Positions 14,601 to 24,279 of a stretch of 64,000 nucleotides of DNA are shown one piece after another. The notes under the pieces were generated by a model, which searched no databases, was not told the DNA's origin, and saw nothing but the letters and a program-made list of their open reading frames with translations. The DNA lies in NCBI GenBank assembly GCA_950022655.1, contig OX465581.1, positions 31,653,300 through 31,717,299 of the forward strand, read 5' to 3'. The stretch is from Alentia gelatinosa (lineage: Eukaryota > Annelida > Polychaeta > Phyllodocida > Polynoidae). The number at the start of each line of letters is the position of its first letter. Position 1 is the first letter of the stretch. Position numbers and translations under genes: made by a program.

Positions 14601-16617
14601 TATTATCAAGGTAATTAGGTGTGACATAAATGCCATAAACTATAGTACTTGAGTACATGTATATAACAGAGTTGTCATTCAACATAATTCTGAAGGTGTA
14701 TTCATGTTGTACGTGTCCATGATTCTTCTTCTTTATTTTTGATAACAAGAATAGCTTTATTTTATTCATGCCTAAGTTACAGAGGATTCCATTGATCAGG
14801 TATAAATCTCATACAAAAAATAACCTTTTTAATAGGAAATAATATGCACTATTTCTCCCTGTTAATATTTGAATCATAAGTACAATGTTTTAAAGATGAG
14901 TATTGCTCTTCAGTATTCCACCATCTTGGCGCTAGACCTGGCCGATGCCCGTAAGGTCGTTGCCGGCAAATTTGTTGTGCTGCCGGCAGCCACCTGCTCG
15001 GTGGAGGAGCGCCTGTCCTATAGTCCATTCAACCTGCTCATCCACTAACCCGGCCAGCCGAATGGTGCAAAGTTATGAGCGCCTTTCCACATTAAATTCT
15101 TAAGTGCCGCCTGCAAAGCATCGCTGGCCAAAATCTATTTGAAAAACTTTTCAGCAGCAGGCCAGCCAGCTGGCTAGCTATGTGTGAGCTCTGCTACTCC
15201 CTGCCTATACTTCAACAGATGTGATCAACAAGAATGGGTGGTAGCCACAAGCGCAGGCCAGAAGTTAAGACATTTTCGAAAGTTTTGGCAGGATTTTAGC
15301 ACCAGAGTGTGCTATACACATTCATAACATCAATGCTTATCTTTATTTACTTTCATTATTTGGGTAAAAACAGTATTCAGCAGAAAACCAACAGTCAAAG
15401 TGCACATTATGCAGGAAACCCAGCAGAATATACTGTACAGTGACACAGGCAGGGACCAGCGAAAGGGCTGTATTCGATCCACCCCTTTCTATAAGAATGG
15501 GAAAATTGGCTAGTGTGTTAATACCGCCAGTGTCCACCAGACAGCACATCGGAACCACCACCTGGCTCAGTGGAAATGGTTGCTGGGCACCGCCAGACTA
15601 CATGTAGGTCCTGTGTGGTTTTTAGCCGGCTAGAATAAGGTGAGTTGGTGGAAGAGCTCAGAGAATTTGCACACTTCCAGCTGACCAGTTGCCTGGTGCC
15701 ACCGGGGCCAATTGGCCTGCCTGCCTGTCAAAAGCCTAGTTGGTGGAACACTCGCTTTAGGAAGAGAACTTTTTTACCTTCACCTGAACTAATCGACATA
15801 AATATATATATATATATCAGAATTATTTTAGTGCCGATCTACAGTCACTAACGATGGTAAGTTGTGATTGAATGAATAAACTAGTTCATGTTTATACATA
15901 CCGGACATACTTCTCGTCAGTCTTAAAACTCATGTTTCTGTTGTTTTTTGCATCGCTGATCAATGTTGCAGCCAGCAAACCATCCTATAAAAAATTAGTA
16001 TATCAGAATAATGACATAAACAACTACCTCCAATCACCACCTTCTTCAACAAGAGCTAAGTGTGCATTATCAAAAAGAAATATTGGCCTTTAAAAACCAA
16101 ATTTTGTTTACAAAATAAACATTCTTGTATACAAAATGAAAACCACGTCTCATTTCCTATACAAAATGGAAAAATCACCAAGAGCCTTCTTTTTCGTCTA
16201 CAGAATGAACATTTATAGTGTTATATCTTGCACCGATAAAATCTATCCCATGATCACCCTGATTGTTTTTTACTATATTATTAATCCTACTGACAAATAT
16301 GCAAATCTCGCAAGAAAGTACAGATTCTAACTACTGAAATTAAAGTAAGCGTTGAAAAAAATGACACTTAAGAATTAGACTCATAGTAAAGGTTTCAGGG
16401 CTATGAAATCATGGGATTATGATATGAAATTAGTGAATTTACAAAAATATGTCCGTATGAAACGTACCTCGTCGCTGAGTTCGCAATTGCCGGGGTTCCC
16501 CATCGTGACTTCTTGGGTTTCTTTGGTAAAGGATACCCTCTTTGAATGATCCAAGTCTATGTCATTCACACTGGTCTCCGGAAATTGCATTTCTTCTTTC
16601 TTGTCGTGGCCTTCCAT
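153..16617 (-). CDS. TPCN: Two-pore cation channel (TPC), 14 exons, 3' end beyond left edge
   Basis: Fourteen exons on the minus strand join in one open frame of 581 codons: 16468-16617, 15902-15984, 14255-14375, 12863-12991, 12503-12634, 11047-11165, 10667-10768, 10230-10356, 9579-9783, 8492-8636, 5430-5642, 4605-4669, 1286-1367, 153-222. Each is bounded by AG and GT, and the phases agree throughout. TPCs are endolysosomal (some plasma-membrane) Na+/Ca2+ channels with two six-helix repeats, acting as dimers. Visible are repeat I S1-S6 with pore motif TTANNPDVM (residues 271-279), a cytosolic linker, and repeat II up to S5. Pore II and the C-terminal tail are outside the window. The first ATG at 16617 is the only start I could place; upstream non-coding exons are possible. 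Paralogue (TPC1/2/3) is not settled; the short N-terminus and repeat I sequence lean towards TPC3-like. Confidence 0.9.
223..1285 (-). other. TPC intron 13; no feature recognised
   Basis: AT-rich intron sequence between exons 14 and 13. No repeat shared with the rest of the window and no coding signal was seen. Confidence 0.7.
1632..1732 (-). repeat. Interspersed repeat R1, copy a (terminal part, inverted)
   Basis: About 100 bases that reappear, as the reverse complement, at 43486, 46930, 48861 and 60111. The shared core reads GCGGGTGGACG, then a GGTCTTTAGGTTATGGC-type stretch, then TAGAGTCACTAGGTGACC. It lies in a TPC intron and has no coding potential. Confidence 0.75.
2961..3261. repeat. 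Composite of two adjacent foldback elements, copy 1
   Basis: Two hairpin-like units lie side by side. The first (about 2961-3113) has terminal inverted repeats ATTATTATATACCTA / TAGGTATATAATAAT. The second (about 3114-3261) is a near-complete palindrome opening ATACGAAAAC and closing GTTTCCGTAT, with stem arms containing GACGTACGAAGACAG and GGGATGTATGTGATCA. The same pair lies in inverted order at 4896-5191. Non-autonomous DNA transposons are the likeliest origin. Confidence 0.8.
4896..5191. repeat. Composite foldback element, copy 2 (inverted relative to 2961-3261)
   Basis: Carries the same two units as the copy at 2961-3261 in reverse orientation: the palindrome first (ATACGGAAAC to GTTTTCGTAT), then the unit ending TAGGTATATAATAAT. 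TPC exon 12 is the only TPC exon lying between the two inverted copies. Confidence 0.8.
5715..6121 (+). mobile_element. Solo LTR of an LTR retrotransposon
   Basis: A 407-base unit starts TGTAGTA and ends TACTACA, a 7-base terminal inverted repeat with the canonical TG...CA ends. It is flanked by ATAT on both sides, a likely 4-base target duplication. Inside are about seven CCGGAGG-type motifs in alternating orientation (5745-5820), a TATA box (TATATAAA, about 5808) and a polyadenylation signal AATAAA (about 6071), in the right order for an LTR read on the plus strand. No internal gag/pol sequence follows, so it looks like a recombination-derived solo LTR inside a TPC intron. Confidence 0.8.
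6130..6882 (-). repeat. Interspersed repeat R1, copy b (long, inverted)
   Basis: The reverse complement of this stretch matches 43486-44030: the GCGGGTGGACG terminus, the TAGAGTCACTAGGTGACC block, a C/G homopolymer, and the segment around GAATCTACCTGGAAAATTCC. Its left end (CATCCTCTCATACACCTGC) matches 60255-60280. There is no open frame of note. It sits in the TPC intron between exons 10 and 11. Confidence 0.75.
7488..8056. mobile_element. MITE-like element with GCGATGGAT-rich inverted ends
   Basis: The ends are imperfect inverted repeats: AGGCCTGGCCCCACTGAAGC on the left, and on the right a sequence whose complement reads AGGCCCAGCCCCACTGGTGC. Internally, motifs of the type GCGACGGATCCATCGCA and a GGCCCAGCCCCA block recur near 7575-7640 and 7910-7985, partly as palindromes, which suggests a nested or duplicated copy. 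No target duplication could be fixed. It has no coding capacity. Confidence 0.65.
8492..9783 (-). CDS. TPCN: TPC exons 9-10: cytosolic inter-repeat linker
   Basis: Exon 9 (9579-9783) begins EEVRTTVYMKRELLSRAFE and exon 10 (8492-8636) begins EKKQFLRVADLLSVKL. Both are helical, charged and free of membrane segments. This corresponds to the EF-hand-like linker joining S6 of repeat I to S1 of repeat II in TPC channels. The stretch VPKQRWEAVMKIVAPHRSE resembles the helix-loop-helix layout, but I do not see a full acidic calcium-binding loop, so calcium binding should not be assumed. Exon 10 also contributes a short Cys/Ser stretch, KCTSCFTS. Confidence 0.85.
8637..9578 (-). other. TPC intron 9; no feature recognised
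   Basis: AT-rich, with no repeat or coding signal that I could support, apart from the splice sites at either end. Confidence 0.65.
10230..16617 (-). CDS. TPCN: TPC exons 1-8: N-terminus and first channel repeat
   Basis: Exon 1 gives a hydrophilic 50-residue N-terminus starting MEGHDKKEE. Exon 2 continues with AATLISDAKNNRN, the conserved helix before S1. Exon 3 encodes S1 (WILHLFIWANMCLAIFEKPA). Exon 4 encodes S2 and the start of S3 (EVFFIGYFFFRLFHHMYF). Exon 5 holds the S4 helix IRWSRPLRPFLLINF with Arg at 187, 190 and 193. Exon 6 holds the S4-S5 linker and S5. Exon 7 holds the pore loop ending TTANNPDVM. Exon 8 encodes S6 (FFIVFSIINQFIFMSIILAS). Exon 5 is easily missed because a MITE (12136-12465) begins only 37 bases past its donor. 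All eight exons keep frame. Confidence 0.9.
12136..12465. mobile_element. piggyBac-type MITE (copy 1), TTAA-flanked
   Basis: The element begins CCCTTTAAGGACG and ends CGTCCTTAAAGGG and is flanked on both sides by TTAA, the signature target of piggyBac-class transposases. Near the right end are palindromic GATGCCTTGAGGCATC and TGATGCCTCAAGGCAT units. No transposase is encoded. The insertion lies 37 bases beyond the donor of TPC exon 5. Two related copies are at 45878-46262 and 60733-61395. Confidence 0.8.
12992..15901 (-). other. TPC introns 2-3 (around exon 3)
   Basis: Apart from exon 3 and the repeat at 14060-14175, this holds GC-rich patches (13480-13530 with GGTAACCGGCCAGTTACC, and 14930-15180) that look like old transposon fragments. 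No open frame with a recognisable product. Confidence 0.6.
14060..14175 (+). repeat. Dispersed repeat shared with 25035-25120
   Basis: This stretch, containing GTCCGAGCGCCGCCCTA and GAAACACCTG, matches 25035-25120 (GTCCGAGCGGCGGCCTA, GAAACACCTG) with scattered differences. Its origin is unknown and it is probably a fragment of a transposon. Confidence 0.55.
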
Positions 16618-17167
16618 TTTGTTTGGTTAATCAGAATGACTGTGTAACAAGTGGAAATATATCTTCATAAAAAATTGTACAATAACAACAGCATATGACT
16701 ATACACGTGGTTTATCTACGTTTAACATTAGTTAATTCCACGTTTGTCTCCTAAAGTTTATGTGATGCTTCTCCCAATGTCTACCTGGGAGAGGTAACTC
16801 TACTCTCCAGGAAAAATGTTTATGACATGTAAAGGTTAAAACTACTAAGGTATTGAAAATGATATGTAAGATAGTCAGAGCATTATAAGATTATATAGGA
16901 AAATATATATACAATGTGCTGTCTCTTTTCTAATTCAGCGCCTGAGGGTTTAAAACCAATTTGCTATTTCCTTCCGAACAACAAATGTTTTTCAATTAAT
17001 TCAGATGTCGCCTGCTATGTAATTGATCAATTAAGGGCCAAAAATGTTGAAGTAAGCTAGGATTGAGCATGAGCAATCACCAGTTACTATAATCCTGAGC
17101 ATTTAATATGGGTAATATCACATTATCTACTTTAATCAAATGCAGCATTCGTTAATACACAGTATTG

Positions 17168-17276
17168 ACTGGTTTTAGATACAAATGGTTATATGCTCCG
17201 AGGAGTTGAAGCGTTGTAATATCCGAGAGCATGCTAGGATATTGCGTAGAGTCAACTCCGAAGAGTATGTAACCGT
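17168..17276. repeat. Hairpin repeat, copy 1 (partner at 48727-48841)
   Basis: The unit starts ACTGGTTTTAGATACAA, and the inner arms GGTTATATGCTCCGAGGAG and its near-complement around 17250-17274 can fold back. A second copy with a complete inverted end lies at 48727-48841. Confidence 0.65.
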
Positions 17277-17359
17277 AAACGTTGGCTGCACTAGAGGCTG
17301 GGAATACCTAAAAAGATAGGATGCTATGTTTATAGATCATTTGGTACACTTTTCAATAA

Positions 17360-17860
17360 ATCACTTTTTCAGTGTTTTCTACCTAAAACTCTATCCTCCT
17401 CTCTTTTGACTATCATCACCGTTTCACCATCACAACTGTCTTCCAGTTTTCGCCCCTTGTGTACCAAACCGTCCTTCACAACCTCCATTCTGGGCACCTC
17501 CGCACATGCCTCAAAAGCTGTAATCAGCATATTGTATGTATCTAAAAAGTTGGCAAGCAGATCCACCACCTAGTTCTCTTCAGTGGTTGCATCACTGACC
17601 ACTAGCAACGCATTGAACATCTCAATCAATAATTGCACATACTTTTATGCCACTGTCTTTGAGTCCCAGGGAATATAGTTTGTTCCTTAGATTTAGTTCA
17701 TTGGCCAAAGCCCCCTTTTAAAACCGGTCAGCCTACTCTCCCCACACCTCAATCAAGTACAATAGTGTTGTATCAAGTGAGAGTGTGACGATCAGTTGCA
17801 CCTTGTACCACTGGTTCTCAAACCTTGCCAACTTTTCGCTTCCTGTGCCGTAAGGAACCA
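17360..17860 (-). pseudogene. Ty1/copia-like gag fragment, degenerate
   Basis: On the minus strand, an interrupted frame resembles the UBN2/gag region of copia elements. The recognisable order is NELNLRNKLYSLGLKD, then a broken helix around MFNALLVVSDATTEEN, then LLANFLDTYNMLITAFEA and EVPRMEVVKDGLVHKGRKLE. At least two in-frame stops and small shifts break it. No LTRs or pol were found nearby, so it is a relic. Assignment rests on the order and spacing of family-typical phrases and not on a search. Confidence 0.6.
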
Positions 17861-19187
17861 TTGAGCGAGGGGGGGGGGGGGAGCCCAGTTCAGGTGCACA
17901 GACTGACCAATGGGTACCGAGCTTACTAAAAAAATAAGCACGAGCTCCGTGCCTACAAACGGGGGAACCACCAGCTAGTCAGACCTTCACAGCTACCGCA
18001 TTATAATACTACATTTTCTGCTTCATCCCATGTGGGCCTGGTTCAGTCCAATTTATGATGCCCTACAGGCAGTCCTTCATGAGTACCATTTGACACTGCA
18101 TCATCCTCCTTAGACGGATAAATCATATTGATAGAACTGGTAGCCACTTAAAAAAGATTACCGCAATATAGCCGATCTTCATTAAAAAAGATCTTCCTTC
18201 CTGGGTATTAGAACTACAATGCTATATTACAGGTACTCACGTAATGTTTATGCATCTACACCTTGCATTACTTGCAAAGACAACCACCCGTTACAACACA
18301 TACATGTCCGACTAGGCATGCGGTCCCAGGGGAAGTTTTTATTGTGCTGTAAATATGCCTGATAGTATTAAAGAAAAGGTAACGTGAAAGTGATTATTTA
18401 AAAAATAAAATGCCGATATCAATGGGTACGATAGCCCTGCCACAGTTACAATAAAGACTATCGGACAAAGCTGAAGGTGGCCAACTTAAACAGTTAAGGC
18501 AAGCCAGAGAAAGGAAGAGATATGGGCACGGAAATAGATGTCACTCTACATTAAATATAACTTAACTAGCATAATCAATTAATCCTCTGAAAATAAAATG
18601 TACTACTAATTATATAAAGAAGTTTTAATATGTAATCGATCTGTGTAGGTGAAAAATATCACAAAGTACCCAAAGTAGGTTCGCATACTATGGAATTTTA
18701 CTTGATCCTTTAAAAAGAGCATCGGTAATTTCGTAAAAAAACACTTTTATTATATGATTCCAAATCATCCAAAACAGATGCTCACGACTATGCGGGGGTA
18801 CCGACTCCCAAGACCAAAGAGGCAAGTTAAGATGCTACGCAATAACACAAAAACATTACAAGTGATAGGAGATGCACCTATTAAGCCATGTCACTGCTCC
18901 AAATCATATTGAGTAAAGAGGCCGGCACATGTAATATCGGATCGAGGGCACACTCCCTATCAACATAAACCGAGATATAAGAGTTAATCATGCCACAACT
19001 CAGGTAATTTCCCAAAACTACATGTACATGTATTTCTATATTATTTCTCCCCTGGTATTTTTTCTCCATAGACTTAACATTGGAAACTCGTATCCAACGC
19101 CCATGAGATATTTAGGAAAAATATCCAATGGTGGATTATGTCAGAAATATCAGCCCATTGGTCAATGTGAAGGGTGAGATAGATTTA
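17861..19187. other. Intergenic; no gene seen
   Basis: A poly(G) run at 17871-17882, otherwise AT-rich unique sequence. The frame at 18881-19069 has no coding character. Confidence 0.65.
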
Positions 19188-19329
19188 GAAACCTATGAAA
19201 GTTTAGGGTCAGAGCTCGACCCCATCTCGTTTGAATCACTATATAATTCACGTGTCTTCGCCTTGTGAATTACTACGAGCTCCAAACTCGATGGGATACG
19301 AGCTCTGACCCTAAACTTTCATAGGTTTC
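19188..19329. repeat. Foldback element with 31-bp perfect arms
   Basis: The first 31 bases (GAAACCTATGAAAG through GAGCTCG) are the exact reverse complement of the last 31, and pairing continues imperfectly inwards. The loop holds about 50 bases. There is no coding capacity and no obvious target duplication. Confidence 0.85.
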
Positions 19330-19855
19330 CTCTATATTACACGACAGTGTGAACCATATATCTAATGACAGATTTTAGGTGGGTGTAAATATATCTTATA
19401 AACATAACAATGTCCATGCACATTCAAATAAACTTAGTTGTGACCAATGATGATGATATCACTTTATGCTGTAATACTTGAAGTTAGAACCATACAATGG
19501 CACATCCCAAATGGTTATTCAGGGATTCAGGAAGGAACAGGGGGCGGGGCTTTGCTATCCAAAGTTCCATATGCCTTAAATAATATAAGTTATATATAGC
19601 ATAGAGGCATATTGTTAGGTTGACTTGCACTAGCATCAACTATTGGTAGAGGAATACGGTATCTTTAATATAACACCATTAATATAACACCATTAATTCA
19701 AAAATTATTGAAAAATTTTATCTACTTGTACTTCGAAATAATGAGCTCTCAGCATTAGATACTGCAATCAACGATATCAGACATGAATTAATTGCAATAT
19801 ATGTTTTGTATAATAACGGGAAAAACACCATCAACCCTGTTTATCAGAAAGGAGA

Positions 19856-20021
19856 GAGAGTAGAGAGGGAGGGAGGGAGGGGGGGAGGGAGGGAGGGAGG
19901 GGGGGAGGGAGGGAGGGAGCGAGGGAGGGAGGGAGCGAGGGAGGGAGCGAGGGAGGGAGCGAGGGAGGGAGCGAGGGAGGGAGCGAGGGAGGGAGCGAGG
20001 GAGGGAGCGAGGGAGGGAGGG
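19856..20021 (+). repeat. (GGGA)n microsatellite with a GAGGGAGGGAGC higher-order unit
   Basis: Pure GGGA repeats on the left give way from about 19917 to a 12-base unit, GAGGGAGGGAGC, repeated about eight times. It produces long Pro/Leu/Ser- or Arg/Glu/Gly-rich open frames on both strands that are not genes. Confidence 0.95.
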
Positions 20022-20861
20022 AATTGACAGGTTTTGAACAAAACCTACGATGACAATACAATAGTTAGCCACTGATACTATAAGCATGGGTGCTTCAAAA
20101 CTTAACACCAGGCTTAAGCCGAAAAGTACACTGGAAAGTTTTCCGTCCAGAGCTACCTCCAAGATCCGATAACTAAATTCCGCCCAAAACGTGATAGCAT
20201 GACCCGCTACTATGTCATGACTACGTTGCCCATACACATAGCGTGACCACATGAGCCAGGACTTCAGTAGGTATTTACATTGTATAAAATTATTCAAACA
20301 GAATGAGTACCATAGTACATATAAAGAAACTGAAACTAAATAATCATTTCGAGCTTTAACCTGATTGTAGAATTAACCAGTTATTATATTAATCTGTTTA
20401 TATAAAGTGAAAATGATAGTACGTATAAAGGAACTGAAACTAAATAATTTGTTTTGAGTTTAACTTGATGGTTATAGATTGGAGAGGCACAACAATAGCT
20501 TCATCCTATCAAATATGTACGCCATTTGTCGCACTTGGTCCAAACAAAAGACTGAAATCGAGCTTCTTATCCTTAGACACAGCCATCAACAAACTGAAAC
20601 CCCCGCTTAAGCAGACACCCTGCATAAGAGGGAAATTCTGCTCAGAACGGAGTGTGTCCCATTAAGTGGGGATCTACTTTAATCAAAGAGGCATTGTTAA
20701 AATGTTTACCATGCAATAGGCGATTATCAAAAGCATTTGATACTATCTCGAACAAAGCAAATATTTAATTTTCAGCAAAAGTTATATCTCTGCATATCAA
20801 AGCAAACTATTACAACAAAGACATTTAATCCCCTCCCCCCCCCCCCCCCCCCATGGTCAAT

Positions 20862-22290
20862 TCCTCCGCCCACAGAGGATTTACCACCGGGATGTGGACT
20901 TCATAAAACACTCAATTATGAAGGGCAAACACTTTGTCAGACGAGGCTACCCAGCATTGTTTGTCAAAGAAGCCTTCGCTAAAGCCTTGACGAAAGACAG
21001 AACTTCATTGCTTGGCACCAACAGTGGGGCCAAGGACGAAGCAAACAAAAACATCCTGATGACCACCTACAAACCAGGCTTCAACGACCTGAGGAAGGTG
21101 ACAAAGAAAAATTGGGATAGTCTAGGTAAGTCCTGCCTCCACCAGGGATATTCACCGACAGAACATCCTCAATGCCTACAGACGACCCAAAAGTCTGAAT
21201 GACTACCTGGTAAGGGCAAAACTACACCCGATATGCAATAATCGGTAAAAAAACAAATACCAACAGCTGCCTAAGGCCCATGAGCTATTGCTATTGCCCA
21301 AAGCTCAACATGGATCATCTGTTCTGCATCCAGCAGAGTATACAGGAGCAGGTAGAATGTGTCCTGCTGCAGCTTGTACCTGGTATACCTGTAAGCGATG
21401 CAGTATCCAATATGTTTGGCAAACCAAGAACAAGCTGAAAGTACGCTTCTCAGCGCACTTCCCCAAGATCTCGAAATGTGACAGGGAAAGTGAAGTGGCG
21501 ATACATTTCAACTCACTCCACTACTAGGGTCTCGATGATGTGGTCATCCACATCGTTGACTTTGTCTATGCCCACCCAGACTCGGACAGGGCAAAACACC
21601 TCAGAGACCTACTAGAATTCAACTGGATTCAATGCTTTCACACAAATACCCCCATGGGCCTAAAGGTCATGGACCCCTCCAGACACTCAATACACAATCA
21701 GTCACATTATCCCTAACCGACCTAGCCACGTCAACAAATTTTTACTTTTATGTAATTTTGGTTAAGACCAATGTGTTTTAGTCATCTCTCACACCCAACC
21801 CACGGGTCTGACTTATTTCACCTTGCCCTCCCATTTTTTAAGTTTAACAAAGTTTAATAAAGTTAAAAAAAAGAACAGATAATAGTGTTGGTGGTGTCTA
21901 CACACCCCCAACTTAATCTCAACAATAGATTAGTCAAAACTAGTGAAACCTGCACTCAATCGAACCTAACCGGACCACTCTGGAGCCCTGAGACATGGTT
22001 TACTTGCCCACACCCAGTGGGATAGTGTCAGATCCAGAATCTGACTAAACCCCAATAGCAGCCTGAAGATTCCCAATGATGAAACCGCTACTTGTTGATA
22101 ATAGCCATTGCTATAACAACAAACCACGCCCCCAGACCGTGACATCACGGTCAGGGCGGACAATTAACGACCAAAATAGCAATTCACCTAGAAACGAGTT
22201 GATCAGCAAGGGAATTGTTCGACAGCAAGGATATGATGATGTCAACGCCCTATTGCGTGACAGCGCATTTAAGCGGTAGCTGCACCTTTA
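20862..22290 (+). pseudogene. Degenerate Penelope-like element: RT C-terminus, GIY-YIG domain and 3' region
   Basis: The plus strand encodes, through frame breaks, the C-terminal part of the protein that is intact on the minus strand at 34873-37689. Examples are [80 protein letters not shown] and LKVMDPSRHS. In the endonuclease the YVG triplet of the intact copy is YVW. Similarity continues past the stop into the 3' non-coding region: CTAGCCACGT near 21725, a CCTGAAGA...GAAACCGCTA core at 22059-22090, and the GTGACATCACGGTC block near 22138. The 5' part is missing and a poly(C) run lies just upstream. Confidence 0.85.
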
Positions 22291-22429
22291 GCAAATGTGC
22301 CTCATCGCCATTGAGCTAAAGACACTTAATTGTTGAATGAAAATGAAACTATTAACAAAATACTTTCATATACATATAGAGTTGGGTTTTTTTAAATGAG
22401 GGAGAGATTTAGTATTCTGACTGTACTCC

Positions 22430-23480
22430 AGCCAACTTCAACCAGTTGGCATTGTATTTGATACTATCACATTCAAGCATTTGCCTGTGCCTGTATGTAG
22501 AACCTCATATCAAAACTAAGTATCGGGTCAGAGAGTTAAATATGACATCACACACCAGCCTTGCTTTGAACATAGAAGTGGGAAATTACAAAAGTGGCAT
22601 TAGGAAAGGCTTTGTGCTGGACTTTGAAACTTGTTGGCAAAACTCGCTTTAGGCTATGATCAGTGTATGCACAAATTAGATTGGCAATGGCCACGACAGT
22701 TGAAATAAGCTAAATATCTAAATATTTCATCTTGACTTATCAAACCGTTCTATGTAATGGTATATAGGGCAGAGAGTGATTGCTAATTCTACCATCATCT
22801 GTCAGGAAAGTGTAAGATAGTGCCACTTTAGTCAGGGGGCAATCACTGGTGGCTAAAATGCCTCCATGGCAACCCCCAAACAATAATTTTCATAAAATCC
22901 ATTGAAAATTAGTTGAGGTGCAAGATGGCGGCCCTATACCGGTAGTATAATAGCTATGTGCCATACAGGGTTTGCCGGTTAGATACCCGGAGGCTAGGGC
23001 CAGCGACCACTACACTGGCAAAAAGTGATAAAATCAAAATCATCATAGCACATGTATCACTAGAACTCCTCAACAGTCACATGGAAAGAAGTGTAAAATC
23101 TGAGACTGAGGATGACAACAGGCCAGAAGAGATTGTCATATGAGAAACTTCTTCAGAAGATGATATTCCTCATCAGATGAAAAGAGTGTGTTCATACCAT
23201 AAAAAACCCGGGCAGTGTTCCGAAAGAGCAAATTGCATTTGTATACTGGTACATAGCTTACCAGTACCAGTATGTACCATCGGAAGTGTGACCACAACAC
23301 TTTGACAATTAACTGAAGGTAACTAGGTTTTGTTTTGAGGTAAATAAGGAAAGCCCTATCTAAAAGGCCACATTATTTTAGCCTCCCCTGTGCTTTTACC
23401 CTATTCCTATGGGGGAGGGGGTATAGGCGACTTTTCTGGGGGTATTGCAGGGGGGGGGGGGGCACTTTTCCCCCCAAATA
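22430..23480 (+). repeat. Long interspersed repeat R2, copy 1 (inverted copy at 58255-59300)
   Basis: Blocks GCCAACTTCAACCAGTTGGC, CAAGCATTTGCCTGTGCCTG, ACATCACACACCAGCCTTGC and GCTTTGTGCTGGACTTTGAA recur in the same relative order as reverse complements at 59065-59285. The right part (AGCCTCCCCTGTGCTTTTA plus G tracts) matches 58265-58360. It looks like a non-autonomous or decayed DNA transposon; no usable frame is left. Confidence 0.7.
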
Positions 23481-24279
23481 TTTCAAGGGGGGGGGGGCAT
23501 TTTTCTGGTAGGCCTACATGTATTTCCGATTGGGGGGGGGGGGGGGGGGGTGGGGCTTTTTGACGATTCGGTGTACCGAAAACTGTGCATAATTAATGAA
23601 CACTCCCTAAAGTCACCCAAACTCTGCCAATGGTTTAGAACCCCTTCCTTCACGCCACACACCCCCGCCCCCACCCTACCCACCGAAGGGCTAGGGTCGG
23701 GAAAGGGTGAAGATCTAAATCTAGACCGAGAAACTCTGCTAGATTGTGCTACTGCCTACTTTGTGTCAGCTTGCACCAGTCGGAGTCTCTCAGACCACCA
23801 CTTAGCATGACATAATCGAAAATAAGCTAGGAAAATCCGCCCCCACCAGGGCCTAACTTAGGCTAAAGTACCGTACTATTTAAACTTTCTTTAGCCTAGG
23901 TTTCAACCCCGTTGGTCGTCGTTGAATGAAGTTACTTATGTGCTGGTGGAACACTTCGAAAAGCAGGCGATTGTCGTTCCATGTTATAAAGAAATAAAAG
24001 TTCAAACTCACATGTTCATGGCTCCGGCAGACACTGCATACTAAACTGGTAACATGTCACAATGTACATCGCCCATTCATATTGCCTGTTGATCTAAATC
24101 ACGTTGGGCTCGCTGGAGCATCCTCCCCTTTTATTTCCGCTGGTGACCCGCGGTAGATCAATCCCAACACTAGTGAGATACGTGAGAACCGGCGTACTCC
24201 GCGCTTACGCTTGTTCCTCGGTCATACTGCTCTGACACACATGTGGTTGGACTCTTGCGGTGACCAGCCAACAGTGAAA
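23481..24279 (+). promoter_or_regulatory. Gephyrin upstream region
   Basis: The stretch before the gephyrin ATG includes poly(G) runs (23533-23550), then CG-containing unique sequence from about 24090 (GTGACCCGCGGTAG, CGGCGTACTCCGCGCTTACG). This is the likely site of the 5' UTR and promoter. I cannot identify a TATA box or a defined start site. Confidence 0.4.

Noticed and set aside
19788..20297. 169-codon minus-strand frame rich in SLPRSLPP and similar frames on both strands
   Set aside because: Produced entirely by the (GGGA)n/GAGGGAGGGAGC microsatellite.
22076..22279. 67-codon plus-strand frame
   Set aside because: Falls in the 3' non-coding region of the decayed PLE.
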